A stretch of DNA of 64,000 nt from Desulfitobacterium hafniense DCB-2 (GCF_000021925.1 NC_011830.1:1760501-1824500), one strand, 5' to 3'; counted from the first letter of the stretch, positions 33,124 to 42,361 are shown. The notes: generated by a model not told the origin, from the letters alone. Made by a program: numbers and translations.

Positions 33124-33444
33124 ATGGCCAGAGAAAAATATCAGACATTAACAGAGCAAATGTTTTATATCCTTATTTGCCTGAAAAATGAGGCCTGTGG
33201 TGTCGATATTATGAAAATGGCCGCAGAGCTTACCGACGGCAGAGTGCTCATTGGCCCTGGAACCCTATACAGCTTATTGGATAACTTTGTCAAGGAAAAA
33301 ATGATTATAGAGACGAAAACGGAGAATCGAAAAAAAAGCTATATCATTACTAATCTTGGTGAAGAAATGCTTGAAAAGGAATATCGCCGACTAACAAAGC
33401 AGAAAAGTGATTACGAAGCACTCGTAAAAGGTGGTGGGCAGTGA
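33124..33444 (+). CDS. PadR family transcriptional regulator
   Basis: A 106-residue winged-helix repressor (EQMFYILICLKNEACGVDIM, then GTLYSLLDNFVKEKMII and wing, then a C-terminal dimerisation helix). The stop overlaps the start of a DUF2812 membrane protein, a common two-gene pairing. The duplicated operator upstream suggests control of its own operon. Confidence 0.9.
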   Translation: MAREKYQTLTEQMFYILICLKNEACGVDIMKMAAELTDGRVLIGPGTLYSLLDNFVKEKMIIETKTENRKKSYIITNLGEEMLEKEYRRLTKQKSDYEALVKGGGQ

Positions 33445-34832
33445 TGAAAGATAAAGTGAAAAAGGTAATAAATTTTAGATTTGACCGTTATAAGGACATA
33501 GAAATTAAACTGGAGAAACTGGCTGCCAAGGGGTTATTTCTGGAGGAGTGCGGTGCCTTTTTATGGACATTTCGCAAAGGAGAGCCGAAGAGTTTAAAAT
33601 ACACTGTTACATATTTTTCTGAGGGGTCAGTATTTAATCCCGATATTACGGATAATCAGCAAACATATTTCGATTATGCCAAGGCCGCCGGTTGGAATTT
33701 TGTAACTCAATTCAATCAAATGCAGATCTTTTACAGCGAAGCTGACAATCCTATACCATTTGAGACGGATGAAAAAGAGAAATTTGACAATATCAAACGA
33801 TGTATGAGAAAGAGCTTTCTTCCATCGATAATGATTATGATGCTGGTTTGCGTGTTTAATTTGGTTGTGCAGTTTAATTCATTTCAATTGAATCCAATCG
33901 AGTTTCTGTCGGATCCCGGTCGATTGTTTTCTGCTGCCATGATTCTGGCGGTTGTCATTTATGAAGTGTATTTCTTGCTGGATTACTTGATTTGGTGTAA
34001 ACGCTCAGAGCGCTCCATCGCCGGTGGCGGAGAATGTGTTGAAAATATCAGCATGGTGCGCAGAATAGTCCATATTATCTTTATGAGTTTTTTCTTAGCT
34101 GGCTTTGGTTACTTTTTGTATTACCTCGTTTTTAAAATAAGCTGGTTCGGTGTATTCCTATGCATCATACAAATGCCCATTCTGCTCATCGTATTTCGGT
34201 TGTCAATCAACTATTTGAAAATGAAAAAGGCATCGGCTGCGATCAATAAAGTGATATCGATTACTGTGCTGATCATTGCTGATTTTGTCTATCTCGCCTT
34301 CATTGTATTGTTCACGATTAAATTGGGCTTTAATATAGGTGCTGACTCGGATTATCGCACCGTTGTTTGGCCGGTTACCGCAACAACCAGCCATGAGTAC
34401 AGGCTGTATAGGGATGATATCCCCCTCACCTGTGAAGCTTTATACGGTGATCTCGATTATGACTATTATTCCTATGAAAAAGAGATAAATAGCACATTGT
34501 TTCTTACCCAAAGCAATTACCGGCAAGATTCATTGCCTGCCAAAGACGCACCTCCGCGGCTCGTATACGATATCTTAGAACCGCAATTTAAGTTTATTTA
34601 TCATCTCGCCAAGAATCACCTGCTTGAGATACCCCAGTGGCGAGATGATGAAAGCTATGAGCCCATTGACAATAAAATTTTCGGCACGGTAGAAGCTTAT
34701 CAGCAGTATTATGATGATACGCCAACAGGTGAATACATTTTGCTTTTTGAGAAGAAAATTATTGTGCTAAATATGGAAGAACCGCCAACCACGAAACAAA
34801 TTTCCATCATTAAAGAAAAATTACGAATTTAA
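33444..34832 (+). CDS. DUF2812 domain membrane protein
   Basis: A 462-residue protein. The first 115 residues match DUF2812 (FRFDRYKDIEIKLEKLAAKGLFLEE, then YTVTYFSEGS), followed by four to five membrane helices (about 128-300) and a soluble C-terminal domain of about 150 residues. DUF2812 proteins usually accompany PadR regulators and are linked to envelope or drug stress; their activity is unknown. The ATG at 33444 overlaps the padR stop codon. Confidence 0.82.
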   Translation: MKDKVKKVINFRFDRYKDIEIKLEKLAAKGLFLEECGAFLWTFRKGEPKSLKYTVTYFSEGSVFNPDITDNQQTYFDYAKAAGWNFVTQFNQMQIFYSEADNPIPFETDEKEKFDNIKRCMRKSFLPSIMIMMLVCVFNLVVQFNSFQLNPIEFLSDPGRLFSAAMILAVVIYEVYFLLDYLIWCKRSERSIAGGGECVENISMVRRIVHIIFMSFFLAGFGYFLYYLVFKISWFGVFLCIIQMPILLIVFRLSINYLKMKKASAAINKVISITVLIIADFVYLAFIVLFTIKLGFNIGADSDYRTVVWPVTATTSHEYRLYRDDIPLTCEALYGDLDYDYYSYEKEINSTLFLTQSNYRQDSLPAKDAPPRLVYDILEPQFKFIYHLAKNHLLEIPQWRDDESYEPIDNKIFGTVEAYQQYYDDTPTGEYILLFEKKIIVLNMEEPPTTKQISIIKEKLRI

Positions 34833-34927
34833 CTTTACCTGCCAGCGGAAATTGACCCCAACCCCCGCAAAGTTGCTCTTGGGCAGATTGCTGTGTACAA
34901 AAGAAGAGTCAGGAAAGGAATTTAGTA

Positions 34928-34983
34928 AGGGATTTTTGAGATACGAGGGTAGAACTTTGAATCTCAAAAATCCCTTTTTTTAC
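34928..34983 (+). terminator. Terminator of the PadR-DUF2812 operon
   Basis: A 14-bp stem (GGGATTTTTGAGAT at 34929-34942 and its complement at 34961-34974) is followed by a long T run. The rest of the 34833-35152 gap holds only the operator region of the next operon. Confidence 0.88.
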
Positions 34984-35105
34984 ACTATTAGAAAGCAACT
35001 TGCGCTATATACTTTCTAAGCATAAGGGCCAACCAGGACTTCGCCTCATTTGCCAGCAGATTACATAGACAATTACGCTATTCTGTGGTACTATATACTA
35101 GTAGT

Positions 35106-35136
35106 AAGTGATACCGAATACAAGTGATACAGAATA
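35106..35136 (+). promoter_or_regulatory. Direct-repeat operator before the second PadR operon
   Basis: AAGTGATACCGAATA (35106-35120) and AAGTGATACAGAATA (35122-35136) form a tandem 16-bp repeat that ends 16 nt before the padR start codon, where it would block transcription or early elongation. Confidence 0.65.
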
Positions 35137-35152
35137 GTAAGGAGAGGTTACA

Positions 35153-35476
35153 ATGGAGAACCTTACAGAAATGCTCAAAGGCGTACTGGAAGGCTGTGTG
35201 CTTGAGATCATCAGCCACGAGGAGATCTACGGCTATGAGATCACGCGGCGGCTGAATGCCCTTGGTTTTTCGGATGTTGTGGATGGAACAGTATATACCA
35301 TCTTGGTGCGGCTTGAGAAAAACAAGTTGGTGGAAATTACGAAAAAGCCATCTGATATGGGGCCGCCGCGCAAGTTTTTTACACTCAACGACGCGGGGCG
35401 CAAAGAACTACGGAAGTTCTGGGAAAAATGGGAGTTCGTATCATCAAAACTTAACGAGTTGAAGGGAGAAATATAA
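35153..35476 (+). CDS. PadR family transcriptional regulator
   Basis: A 107-residue PadR repressor (MLKGVLEGCVLEIISHEEIYGYEI, then DGTVYTILVRLEKNKLVEI and wing). GGAGAGG precedes the ATG. Its stop overlaps the next start (TAATG), opening a five-gene operon of two DUF1048 proteins and an ABC exporter, an arrangement typical for peptide or drug resistance cassettes. Confidence 0.92.
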   Translation: MENLTEMLKGVLEGCVLEIISHEEIYGYEITRRLNALGFSDVVDGTVYTILVRLEKNKLVEITKKPSDMGPPRKFFTLNDAGRKELRKFWEKWEFVSSKLNELKGEI

Positions 35477-35823
35477 TGAATTTTTGGGAGAAAATTACGG
35501 GCAGCGACATGACTAAAGAATGGAAAGCTTTTGAATCGCGAGTCCAAAAACTGCCGGCTGATTATCAAGCGGCTTGGGAAAAAATCAGTTTGAATCTTTG
35601 GCCGCACTCAGATTTCACCGGTCGCAACCTCATGCCGATTCTTGACGGTGTGCTTGGCCTGCTCGAAGAAACGGCGGCGGAGGGTCAGCGTGTTCAAGAG
35701 GTTTTGGGTGACGATATCAAAGGCTTCTGTGCAGCGTTGGCCGGCGAAGAAGGGGCAAAGACTTATCGCGATAAGTGGCGTGAGCAGCTCAACCATAATA
35801 TCGCTAAAAAATTAGGTAAATAG
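35476..35823 (+). CDS. DUF1048 family protein (copy 1)
   Basis: A 115-residue helical, soluble protein. The family is frequent in Firmicutes beside PadR and ABC-2 exporter genes; its function is unknown. Shared landmarks with the next gene are the ITG-W-AFESRVQKLPADYQAAWEKI opening, the GVLGLLEETAAEG motif and VLGDDIKGFCAALAG. Translation is coupled to padR. Confidence 0.85.
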   Translation: MNFWEKITGSDMTKEWKAFESRVQKLPADYQAAWEKISLNLWPHSDFTGRNLMPILDGVLGLLEETAAEGQRVQEVLGDDIKGFCAALAGEEGAKTYRDKWREQLNHNIAKKLGK

Positions 35824-35832
35824 GAGGATACA

Positions 35833-36183
35833 ATGAGAATACAGGATATCATCGAAGGCAAAAAAGAGTGGCGAGGGCACATGGCCCGTGTCAAAGCGCT
35901 CCCCCGAGATTATCAGATTGTTTATAAAGAGCTTCAAAAATATCTCTTTAAGGTAGGCCCTGTTGAGCTAACCGACGGGATGGGCTTACTCTCGGGGATT
36001 ATCGATCTTTTTGAAGAAGGCGCGGCCTTGGGGAAAGGCGTACTGGAAGTGACAGGCAGGGACGTAGCAGCTTTCTGCGACGATCTGATCAAAGATTCAA
36101 AAACTTATGCCGATATCTATCAAGAATCTGCTGACCAAGAAGTTTGCAAGGCCATGAAAAAGGTTACGGATAAAACAAAGTAA
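35833..36183 (+). CDS. DUF1048 family protein (copy 2)
   Basis: A 116-residue paralogue of the preceding protein, alike along its length (KEWRGHMARVKALPRDYQIVYKEL; GIIDLFEEGAALGKGVLEVTGRDVAAFCDDL). The two could form a heterodimer. It lies 9 nt downstream of copy 1 and 15 nt before the ATPase, behind AGGAGG. Confidence 0.85.
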   Translation: MRIQDIIEGKKEWRGHMARVKALPRDYQIVYKELQKYLFKVGPVELTDGMGLLSGIIDLFEEGAALGKGVLEVTGRDVAAFCDDLIKDSKTYADIYQESADQEVCKAMKKVTDKTK

Positions 36184-36198
36184 AAGGGGGATATCGGG

Positions 36199-36960
36199 GT
36201 GGAAAAAGCGATTGAAGTGAAAGGTCTGCGGAAGTCCTTCAAGGACACGGAAGTCCTGAAAGGCGTGGATTTTGAAGTCCGGCGCGGCGAGATTTTCGCC
36301 CTGCTGGGCCCCAACGGGGCGGGCAAGACCACGGTGGTCAACATCCTTTCCACACTTCTGAAATCTGAGGTCGGAACCGCCAGCATCTGCGGCTTTGACG
36401 TTGCACGTCAGCCGGGAAAGGTGCGGGAAAATATCAGTCTGACCGGGCAGTTCGCCGCTGTGGATGAGATATTGACCGGGCTGGAAAACATTATCCTGAT
36501 CGCAAAGCTAAGGGGTGTTCCCAAACCAGCCCAAGTTGCCGAGGAACTGCTCAAGCGTTTTGGGCTTTCTAACGCGGCAAACAAACGGGCGGATACGTAT
36601 TCCGGAGGCATGAAGCGCAGGCTGGATATAGCAATGAGCCTTGTGGGAAAGCCCAACCTCATCTTCCTCGACGAGCCGACGACGGGGCTTGACCCGGAGG
36701 GGCGGCTTGAGGTCTGGAAAACCATTAAGGAGCTTGCCGGCAGCGGCGTGACGATTCTGCTCACAACGCAGTATCTGGATGAAGCGGAACAGCTTGCCGA
36801 CAAAATCGCGATTCTGAACGAGGGCAAAATTATCGCTAACGGAACCCTTGAAGAACTCAAAAAGCTGTTCCCGCCTGCCCAAAAAGAATATATCGAAAAA
36901 CAACCGACACTGGAGGAGATTTTCCTCGCAATCATCGGTAAAGGAAGGCAAACAAAATGA
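36199..36960 (+). CDS. ABC exporter ATP-binding protein, DrrA-like
   Basis: A 253-residue ATPase with Walker A (GPNGAGKTTVVNIL), signature (YSGGMKRRLDIAMSL), Walker B (LIFLDEPTTGLDPEGR) and TQYLDEAEQLAD, the pattern of DrrA-type daunorubicin-resistance exporters. GTG start behind AAAGGGGG. The stop overlaps the permease start by 4 nt. It should pair with the ABC-2 permease to expel a hydrophobic drug or peptide. Confidence 0.92.
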   Translation: MEKAIEVKGLRKSFKDTEVLKGVDFEVRRGEIFALLGPNGAGKTTVVNILSTLLKSEVGTASICGFDVARQPGKVRENISLTGQFAAVDEILTGLENIILIAKLRGVPKPAQVAEELLKRFGLSNAANKRADTYSGGMKRRLDIAMSLVGKPNLIFLDEPTTGLDPEGRLEVWKTIKELAGSGVTILLTTQYLDEAEQLADKIAILNEGKIIANGTLEELKKLFPPAQKEYIEKQPTLEEIFLAIIGKGRQTK

Positions 36961-37712
36961 AAAACAATACAGTCGTACTGACCGGGCGCTTAATGAAGCA
37001 CATATTGCGCAGCCCGGACACGATTATCACGGTTGCGTTAACGCCGATTGCGATGATGCTGATGTTTGTCTATGTGTTCGGCGGCGCGGTAAGAATGAGC
37101 ATGGGCGCTGATGTGAATTATGTTAATTACCAACTGCCCGGCATTCTGTTGATTGCTATCGCGTCCGGCATAGCTTACACTGCCTTTCGGTTGTTTATGG
37201 ATATGCAGAAAGGGCTTTTCTCGCGGTTCAATTCCATGCCGATCAGTCGTTCGTCGGTGCTGTGGAGTCATGTGCTGACCTCTCTGGTGTCCAACATGCT
37301 TACCGTCGTTATTATTATCCTCGTTGCGCTGATTATGGGCTTCCGTTCAAACGCGGGCATACTTAACTGGCTCGCGGCAGCGGGAATACTCGCACTATAC
37401 ACGCTTGCGCTGACATGGATCGCGGTCATTCCGGGGCTCACGGCAAAATCGATGGAGGGCGCGTCCTCGTTCTCATATCTACTGCTCTTCCTGCCCTTTC
37501 TCAGTTCAGCTTTTGTGCCGACTGAAACGATGCCCAAAGTCGTCCGTGTTTTTGCAGAGAATCAGCCTGTAACGTCTATCGTGGAAACAATACGCGTTTT
37601 GCTGAATGCTGAACCCGTCGGAAACGATATCTGGATAGCCCTGGCGTGGTGTGTCGGTATCATAGTTGTTGCTTACCTATTCGCGATGAGGGCGTATCGA
37701 AGCAGGATATGA
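36957..37712 (+). CDS. ABC-2 type permease, DrrB-like
   Basis: A 251-residue membrane subunit with six helices and the ABC-2 pattern (QKGLFSRFNSMPISRSSVLWSHV; LPFLSSAFVPTETMP; FAENQPVTSIVETIR), typical of DrrB. It overlaps the ATPase gene by ATGA and closes the PadR operon. Both exporter genes look G+C-richer than the genes around them, consistent with acquisition as a cassette. Confidence 0.92.
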   Translation: MKNNTVVLTGRLMKHILRSPDTIITVALTPIAMMLMFVYVFGGAVRMSMGADVNYVNYQLPGILLIAIASGIAYTAFRLFMDMQKGLFSRFNSMPISRSSVLWSHVLTSLVSNMLTVVIIILVALIMGFRSNAGILNWLAAAGILALYTLALTWIAVIPGLTAKSMEGASSFSYLLLFLPFLSSAFVPTETMPKVVRVFAENQPVTSIVETIRVLLNAEPVGNDIWIALAWCVGIIVVAYLFAMRAYRSRI

Positions 37713-37797
37713 AAATCAGACTAGCGGAGCTATGGAAGCATTTGAACAGCCGGTCATAAGAGCGACTACTAAAAATGCTGTATAAAGCTAAAAATCT

Positions 37798-37829
37798 TTC
37801 CGGCAGATCTATCGGCCGGTCTTTTTTAT
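37798..37829 (+). terminator. Terminator after the DrrAB-like genes
   Basis: A short GC-rich stem (CCGGC / GCCGG with a 10-nt loop) is followed by TCTTTTTT. The stem is small, so strength is uncertain. Confidence 0.6.
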
Positions 37830-37961
37830 TGCTGTTTTTTGTTATTAAGAAATACTTAAAGAATAAAGTGAGGGTTTCTTAAGACTTTTTTTATTAATTC
37901 TTAAATTCTATAGCTCATAATGAATCCATCGACAATATGAAAAGGTCAACAAGGAGGCTAA

Positions 37962-38672
37962 ATGGGCTATATGAATCAGTCTAAGGATAGAATAAAATTT
38001 TGGGTTTACTTGCTGGCAGTGATTGCCGGACTCATAGGGATAGTTGTTTACTTGAAATCAAGCGGTATCTTAAATTATATGTCCACTGCTGAAGAATTTA
38101 AGAACTATATTGAGGGGTACGGAGAAAAAGCTTATTTAGCGTTCTTTATTCTTCAATTAATATCGGTTATTATTGCCCCAATACCCAGCAATGTAAGTGC
38201 TGTAGTAGGTGGAACAGTATTTGGTATGATGGGTTCATTTTTGATCAGTATGCTGGCAATCCTCATTGGTTCTTCCATAGTGTTTATGCTTGGCAAAAAA
38301 TTCGGAAGAACCTTTGTGGAGAGGTTCGTAAGTCCTAAAGTTTTAGATAAGTACGAACAGTATTTTTCATCCAGGAAGGGAGAACTGCTGCTCATAGTAC
38401 TATTATTTCTGCCCTTTTTCCCCGATGATGCTATGGGCTTCGTAGCCGGACTCAGCAAGATAAGTTTAGGAAGATATGTAGTCATCATGCTGCTGACAAG
38501 GCCTTGGGAAATACTGGCCGCCTCAGCCCTGGGTTCCTTTAATATAGCAATGCCCTTGTGGGGGTGGGGAGTCATGGCTTTGGTTATTATTGGTATAGCT
38601 AAAAATAGTGACAAACTGGAAAAGAGGCTGGTTGCCGCTGTTCAAGGAGTTAAAAATTCAGGCAGGTGTTAA
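37962..38672 (+). CDS. TVP38/TMEM64 family membrane protein
   Basis: A 236-residue protein with about six hydrophobic segments and the VTT/DedA-like core (IAPIPSNVSAVVGGTVFGMMGSFLISMLAILIGSSIVFMLGKKFGR; LFLPFFPDDAMGFVAGLSKI). Members act in membrane lipid handling or scrambling; the bacterial role is not settled. GGAGG precedes the ATG. The AT-rich region upstream contains ATTAAG/CTTAAA at 37844/37855 and CTTAAG at 37878, which faintly resemble the VanR-type words but without the full phased array. Confidence 0.85.
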   Translation: MGYMNQSKDRIKFWVYLLAVIAGLIGIVVYLKSSGILNYMSTAEEFKNYIEGYGEKAYLAFFILQLISVIIAPIPSNVSAVVGGTVFGMMGSFLISMLAILIGSSIVFMLGKKFGRTFVERFVSPKVLDKYEQYFSSRKGELLLIVLLFLPFFPDDAMGFVAGLSKISLGRYVVIMLLTRPWEILAASALGSFNIAMPLWGWGVMALVIIGIAKNSDKLEKRLVAAVQGVKNSGRC

Positions 38673-38678
38673 GTAATT

Positions 38679-38741
38679 AAAAAACACAAAGGCATTGATA
38701 AACTCTGGAATAAGGCGTTCAGCGATACCTTTGTGTTTTTT
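38679..38741. terminator. Bidirectional terminator between convergent genes
   Basis: AAAACACAAAGG pairs with CCTTTGTGTTTT over a 35-nt apical region, with A and T runs outside, so it can work for both the TVP38 gene and the minus-strand MFS gene. Confidence 0.82.
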
Positions 38742-38752
38742 ATAGTCCGATC

Positions 38753-40615
38753 TCAATCTTCGCCACCCAATGGCAACCGGGTCATCAAAGCCCGCATAAT
38801 ATCGCCTCTGCTGATCGTACCAATGAGGATGTCGTTTTGAGTTACAGGAAGTTTGTTTATCTTACGTCTGCTGAATATCTCACAGACTTCAAGAAGCGGT
38901 GTGTCATGTGAAACGGCAATAGCATTTGGGGAAGCGATCTCCATGACATTCATGCTTAACAGCTTTCTCGCTTTGGAGTTAAGAGTGTCCGTATCGGGAA
39001 TAACGGCTGAATAGAATTCGGCGACAAATCGTAGGTCTTGTTTGGTGAAATACCGCATAACATCGCCGTCCGAAACAAATCCGATTAAGTGTTTCTGCGC
39101 ATCAATAATCGGCAATCCGCTTGTTTTGTAACCTATGAACTTTTCGACAACCTGCTTCAGATTATCATCACAGGAAACCGTGTAAGGGTCGGCTCTCATA
39201 GCTATATCAAGTTCGTAAACGGCTTCGGTGACGGCTGCGACGGTTTTTTTCCTGTTTTTTACCTTGACGGCTACCAAAATAAGCGCAACAAGCCCGATAA
39301 CGACGCTTAACCAGTAAGTCATGCTAATACCGTACATCTGTGACTGTATTTCCCCTTTTGCGGCATATACCGAAGAGGCGAACGACATTACGGAGACCAT
39401 GACTGCAGTGCAAAGGGTTGTGGCAACTTGACGAAGGGTGATTCCGACGGCGTTCCCATGGTGGAGAATTTCATCCGGCAGCTTCTTTATAGACCACATA
39501 TTGATGGGGGTGTTGGCTAGCATAAGCCCGACGGAGCGCAAGGTGTAAGCGGCTGTCATAAACCCAATTGTCGTATCAAAATCAAATAATGCCATGCCTA
39601 AAGAACCGAGAAGCAGCAAAAACCCGCCGAAAAGTCCGACATATCTTGCGCCGAAGGCATCGTAGAGCTTTCCTGCAAAATAGCCAAATACAGCTCCCAA
39701 AATTGCACCCGGCATCATGACCATACCCGAAACGGTGGCGGACATTCCCCGTACGGTTTGGATGTAGATCGGCAAGGTAATGGTTGCTGCGGCGAGGGAA
39801 GCCTGGATAAGCATTAAAATTATCGTACCGTTGCGGTATTGAGCATTGCCAAGGACTTTAATCTGCAAGAAGGGTTGCGTAAGGCTTAATTGCCTGCGGA
39901 CAAACAGAAACAGAATCACGACCCCAGCGAGAACTAAAGCGGAAGCGGTTAAAATCATGGATATATTCCCTAACAGGGAAAAACCGTACAATAAGGCCAA
40001 TAAGCCGAGGGAAGCCATCGTGAAGGATGGTTTATCAAGGGTTGTTTGTTTTACATCACCGTAATTTTTCATGATCAGCGAGGCCAGCAATATTATCGCC
40101 CCTGCAAGCACCGCCATGACAAGGAACATAATCCGCCAACCGACTTTATCGGTAAGCACTCCTGCCAAGACAGGTCCAATGGCAGGCGCAACCATAATGA
40201 CCAAGCTGTACATGCCCATAGCTGAGCCGCGTTTTTCGTGGGGGAACAAGAGAAGTATTATGGTCATGGACAGCGGCATCATGATCCCCGCGCATATGGC
40301 TTGCAGTAAACGCCCTATGAGCAAAACAGTAAAATTCACTCCCCAGGAGGCCAGCAGGCTCCCGGCGAGAAACAGGACAAAAATAGAGAGGAAGAGTTGT
40401 TTCGTCCGGAATCTATCCATTAAAAATGCGGATATGGCGATAACGATGGCGTTGACGAGGGTAAATCCTGATACGAGCCACTGGGCTGTCGTTGCTTCAA
40501 TGTGGAGTTCTTCCATAATCGTCGGCAAGGCAGGATTAATGAGAGTTTGGTTAAGTACGGAAATAAATGCGCCGAGCATTAGAACTACAGCGGTTATTTT
40601 TGCTTGTTTGTTCAT
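38753..40615 (-). CDS. EmrB-type (DHA2) MFS exporter fused to a CBS domain pair
   Basis: A 620-residue protein. Residues 1-465 form a 14-helix drug:H+ antiporter (PALPTIMEELHIEATTAQWLVSGFTLV; LMDRFRTKQLFLS motif A; APAIGPVLAGVLTDKVGWR motif C). Residues 480-615 are two CBS modules (MRADPYTVSCDDNLKQVVEKF...GFVSDGDVMRYF and MNVMEIASPNAIAVSH...GTISRGDIMRAL). CBS pairs bind adenine nucleotides and gate partner proteins, so transport may be regulated by cell energy state or a nucleotide signal. This fusion is uncommon for EmrB proteins. Monocistronic. Confidence 0.88.
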   Translation of the reverse strand: MNKQAKITAVVLMLGAFISVLNQTLINPALPTIMEELHIEATTAQWLVSGFTLVNAIVIAISAFLMDRFRTKQLFLSIFVLFLAGSLLASWGVNFTVLLIGRLLQAICAGIMMPLSMTIILLLFPHEKRGSAMGMYSLVIMVAPAIGPVLAGVLTDKVGWRIMFLVMAVLAGAIILLASLIMKNYGDVKQTTLDKPSFTMASLGLLALLYGFSLLGNISMILTASALVLAGVVILFLFVRRQLSLTQPFLQIKVLGNAQYRNGTIILMLIQASLAAATITLPIYIQTVRGMSATVSGMVMMPGAILGAVFGYFAGKLYDAFGARYVGLFGGFLLLLGSLGMALFDFDTTIGFMTAAYTLRSVGLMLANTPINMWSIKKLPDEILHHGNAVGITLRQVATTLCTAVMVSVMSFASSVYAAKGEIQSQMYGISMTYWLSVVIGLVALILVAVKVKNRKKTVAAVTEAVYELDIAMRADPYTVSCDDNLKQVVEKFIGYKTSGLPIIDAQKHLIGFVSDGDVMRYFTKQDLRFVAEFYSAVIPDTDTLNSKARKLLSMNVMEIASPNAIAVSHDTPLLEVCEIFSRRKINKLPVTQNDILIGTISRGDIMRALMTRLPLGGED

Positions 40616-40809
40616 GTATAAAAGCGACCTTTCTACAGATATTAATTATGATATTGGCACACCAATTACACAATCTATCATTATACTCTGAATTACTCGA
40701 TAGCTCAATCTGTAATTTTCAGAATATCTGCCCCGTTGCCTACCGGTTTGCCCCGGAAGGCAATGGGGTTTTTAATGTAAGCGCGTTTATCAAATTATGG
40801 GCAGGCTTA

Positions 40810-40899
40810 GTCATATGTAAAATCATCGAAAACCATGGAGGAGAAATATGGCCGGAAAGCGAAATGGGTGTAAGGACGCGCTTTCGAATATCGTCGTGA
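40810..40899 (+). pseudogene. Histidine kinase C-terminal remnant
   Basis: The frame reads KIIENHGGEIWPESEMGVRTRF and ends soon after, which matches the end of the kinase at 30299-31357 (KIIENHGGEIWAESEVGVGTRF) almost letter for letter; the DNA is also close to 31253-31310. Nothing of the rest of the kinase is present. The 40616-41068 gap otherwise shows no gene I can support. Confidence 0.8.
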
Positions 40900-41068
40900 A
40901 GTATGCTGACAAACAATGTTCTGATGCCGATAACCGGACTGATTACAGCACAGCTTGCTTTGGCAGAACAGCTTTCAGAAATGCAATGGCTAAGCTGCCT
41001 GGTTATACTTATAGGTTAGTGATAACTAATTTGGGGATTTTTTAATAGGAGAGGAAAGGTAAATAACA

Positions 41069-41569
41069 GTGGATACAAAGTTAGAGGATTTTAAATTAAG
41101 ATTTGCGGAAATCAATGACGCTCCGCTAATTCTGGAATTGATAAGGGAATTAGCCGACTATGAAAAAATGGCCCATGAGGTTGTAGCGACAGAAGAAGTA
41201 TTAATAGAGTCTCTATTTGAACGCAAAATGGCTGAGGTTGTAATCGGTGAATACAAAAATGCACCGGTTGCTTTCGCCTTGTTCTTTCATAACTTTTCCA
41301 CCTTCCTGGGCAGACCGGGTATTTATCTGGAGGATTTATATGTGAAGCCTGACATGAGAGGAAAGGGTATCGGCAAGATGATGCTTGCTTTCCTTGCTAA
41401 ACTGGCTTTAGAGAGAAACTGTGGAAGGTTGGAATGGTGGTGCTTGGATTGGAATGAGCCGTCCATTCAATTTTATAAACAGTTAGGTGCGGTTCCCATG
41501 GCTGAATGGACAGTGTATCGGGTACACGATGAGGCCTTAGCTGAATTGGCAGTGAAATTTGATGGATAA
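41069..41569 (+). CDS. GNAT family N-acetyltransferase
   Basis: A 166-residue GNAT enzyme. Acetyl-CoA loop DMRGKGIGKMMLAFLAKLA (about 98-115) is intact, followed by CGRLEWWCLDWNEPSIQFYKQLGAVPM, a pattern of the spermidine/diamine N-acetyltransferase-like subgroup. GTG start behind AGGAGAGGAAAGG. It overlaps the TauE/SafE gene by 8 nt. Confidence 0.88.
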   Translation: MDTKLEDFKLRFAEINDAPLILELIRELADYEKMAHEVVATEEVLIESLFERKMAEVVIGEYKNAPVAFALFFHNFSTFLGRPGIYLEDLYVKPDMRGKGIGKMMLAFLAKLALERNCGRLEWWCLDWNEPSIQFYKQLGAVPMAEWTVYRVHDEALAELAVKFDG

Positions 41570-42329
41570 GATGGATTATGTTCTACATATGCTGGACCTG
41601 ACCGGGATACAAGGCATGGTCGTGATGTTAACGGCCTTTTTAGTTGGCTTTTCCAAGACAGGTGTCAGCGGTGTGCTCATGCTTGTGATACCTGTTCTGG
41701 CTACTGTTTTTGGCGGGAAAGATTCGACAGGGGTTCTGCTCCCTCTATTGTTAGTGGGAGATATTTTTGCTGTCTGGTCTTATCGCAGGAGTATTGATTG
41801 GAAAAAGGTTTTGGCACCTCTGCCCTGGGCCTTGATCGGTCTGTTCCTTGGTGCTGTCGTTGGCAGAGTCATCGCTGATCAGGTGTTTGTCATCTTGATC
41901 GGAACGATTATTTTATTCTGTCTGGGTATTTTAGTGTACACAGAAAAAATGGGAAAGAATTTTACCGTGCCTACCGGGACATGGTTTTATATTACGGCGG
42001 GAATTTTAAGCGGGTTCGCTACCATGATCGGCAACGCGGCCGGTCCGATTTTCAGCGTCTATCTATTGGCCCTGGGACTACACAAGAATGATTTTATGGG
42101 GACCAATGCCTTGTTCTTTTTCATTATTAATTCTATCAAGGTGCCCGTTCAGGTATTTGCCTGGCATAATATGGAGCTGCAGTCCTTCATACTGGCAGGG
42201 GTGATGGTACCGATGGTCGCTTTAGGAGCGGCTTTGGGGCTTTGGGTCATTAAAAAAATCAATGAGAGGTTTTTCCGGTATCTGATTATCTGCATGACGG
42301 CACTGTCAGCCTTACGGCTGTTGATATGA
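41562..42329 (+). CDS. Sulfite exporter TauE/SafE family protein
   Basis: A 255-residue protein with about eight helices and the duplicated TauE/SafE signature (LTAFLVGFSKTGVSGVLMLVIPVLATVFGGKDSTGVLLPLL; GILSGFATMIGNAAGPIFSVYLL). The family moves sulfite, sulfoacetate or other organosulfonates. It is translationally coupled to the GNAT gene, but a shared pathway is not evident. Confidence 0.9.
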   Translation: MDKMDYVLHMLDLTGIQGMVVMLTAFLVGFSKTGVSGVLMLVIPVLATVFGGKDSTGVLLPLLLVGDIFAVWSYRRSIDWKKVLAPLPWALIGLFLGAVVGRVIADQVFVILIGTIILFCLGILVYTEKMGKNFTVPTGTWFYITAGILSGFATMIGNAAGPIFSVYLLALGLHKNDFMGTNALFFFIINSIKVPVQVFAWHNMELQSFILAGVMVPMVALGAALGLWVIKKINERFFRYLIICMTALSALRLLI

Positions 42330-42361
42330 ACAGCGCTTTATCACAGCGCTGCAGTATGTGA

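Noticed and set aside
37844..37905. A VanR-type control region before the TVP38 gene.
   Set aside because: ATTAAG/CTTAAA and CTTAAG words occur, but beyond one pair they do not keep the 11-bp phase and no matching -10 box is found at the conserved distance; AT-rich DNA explains them.
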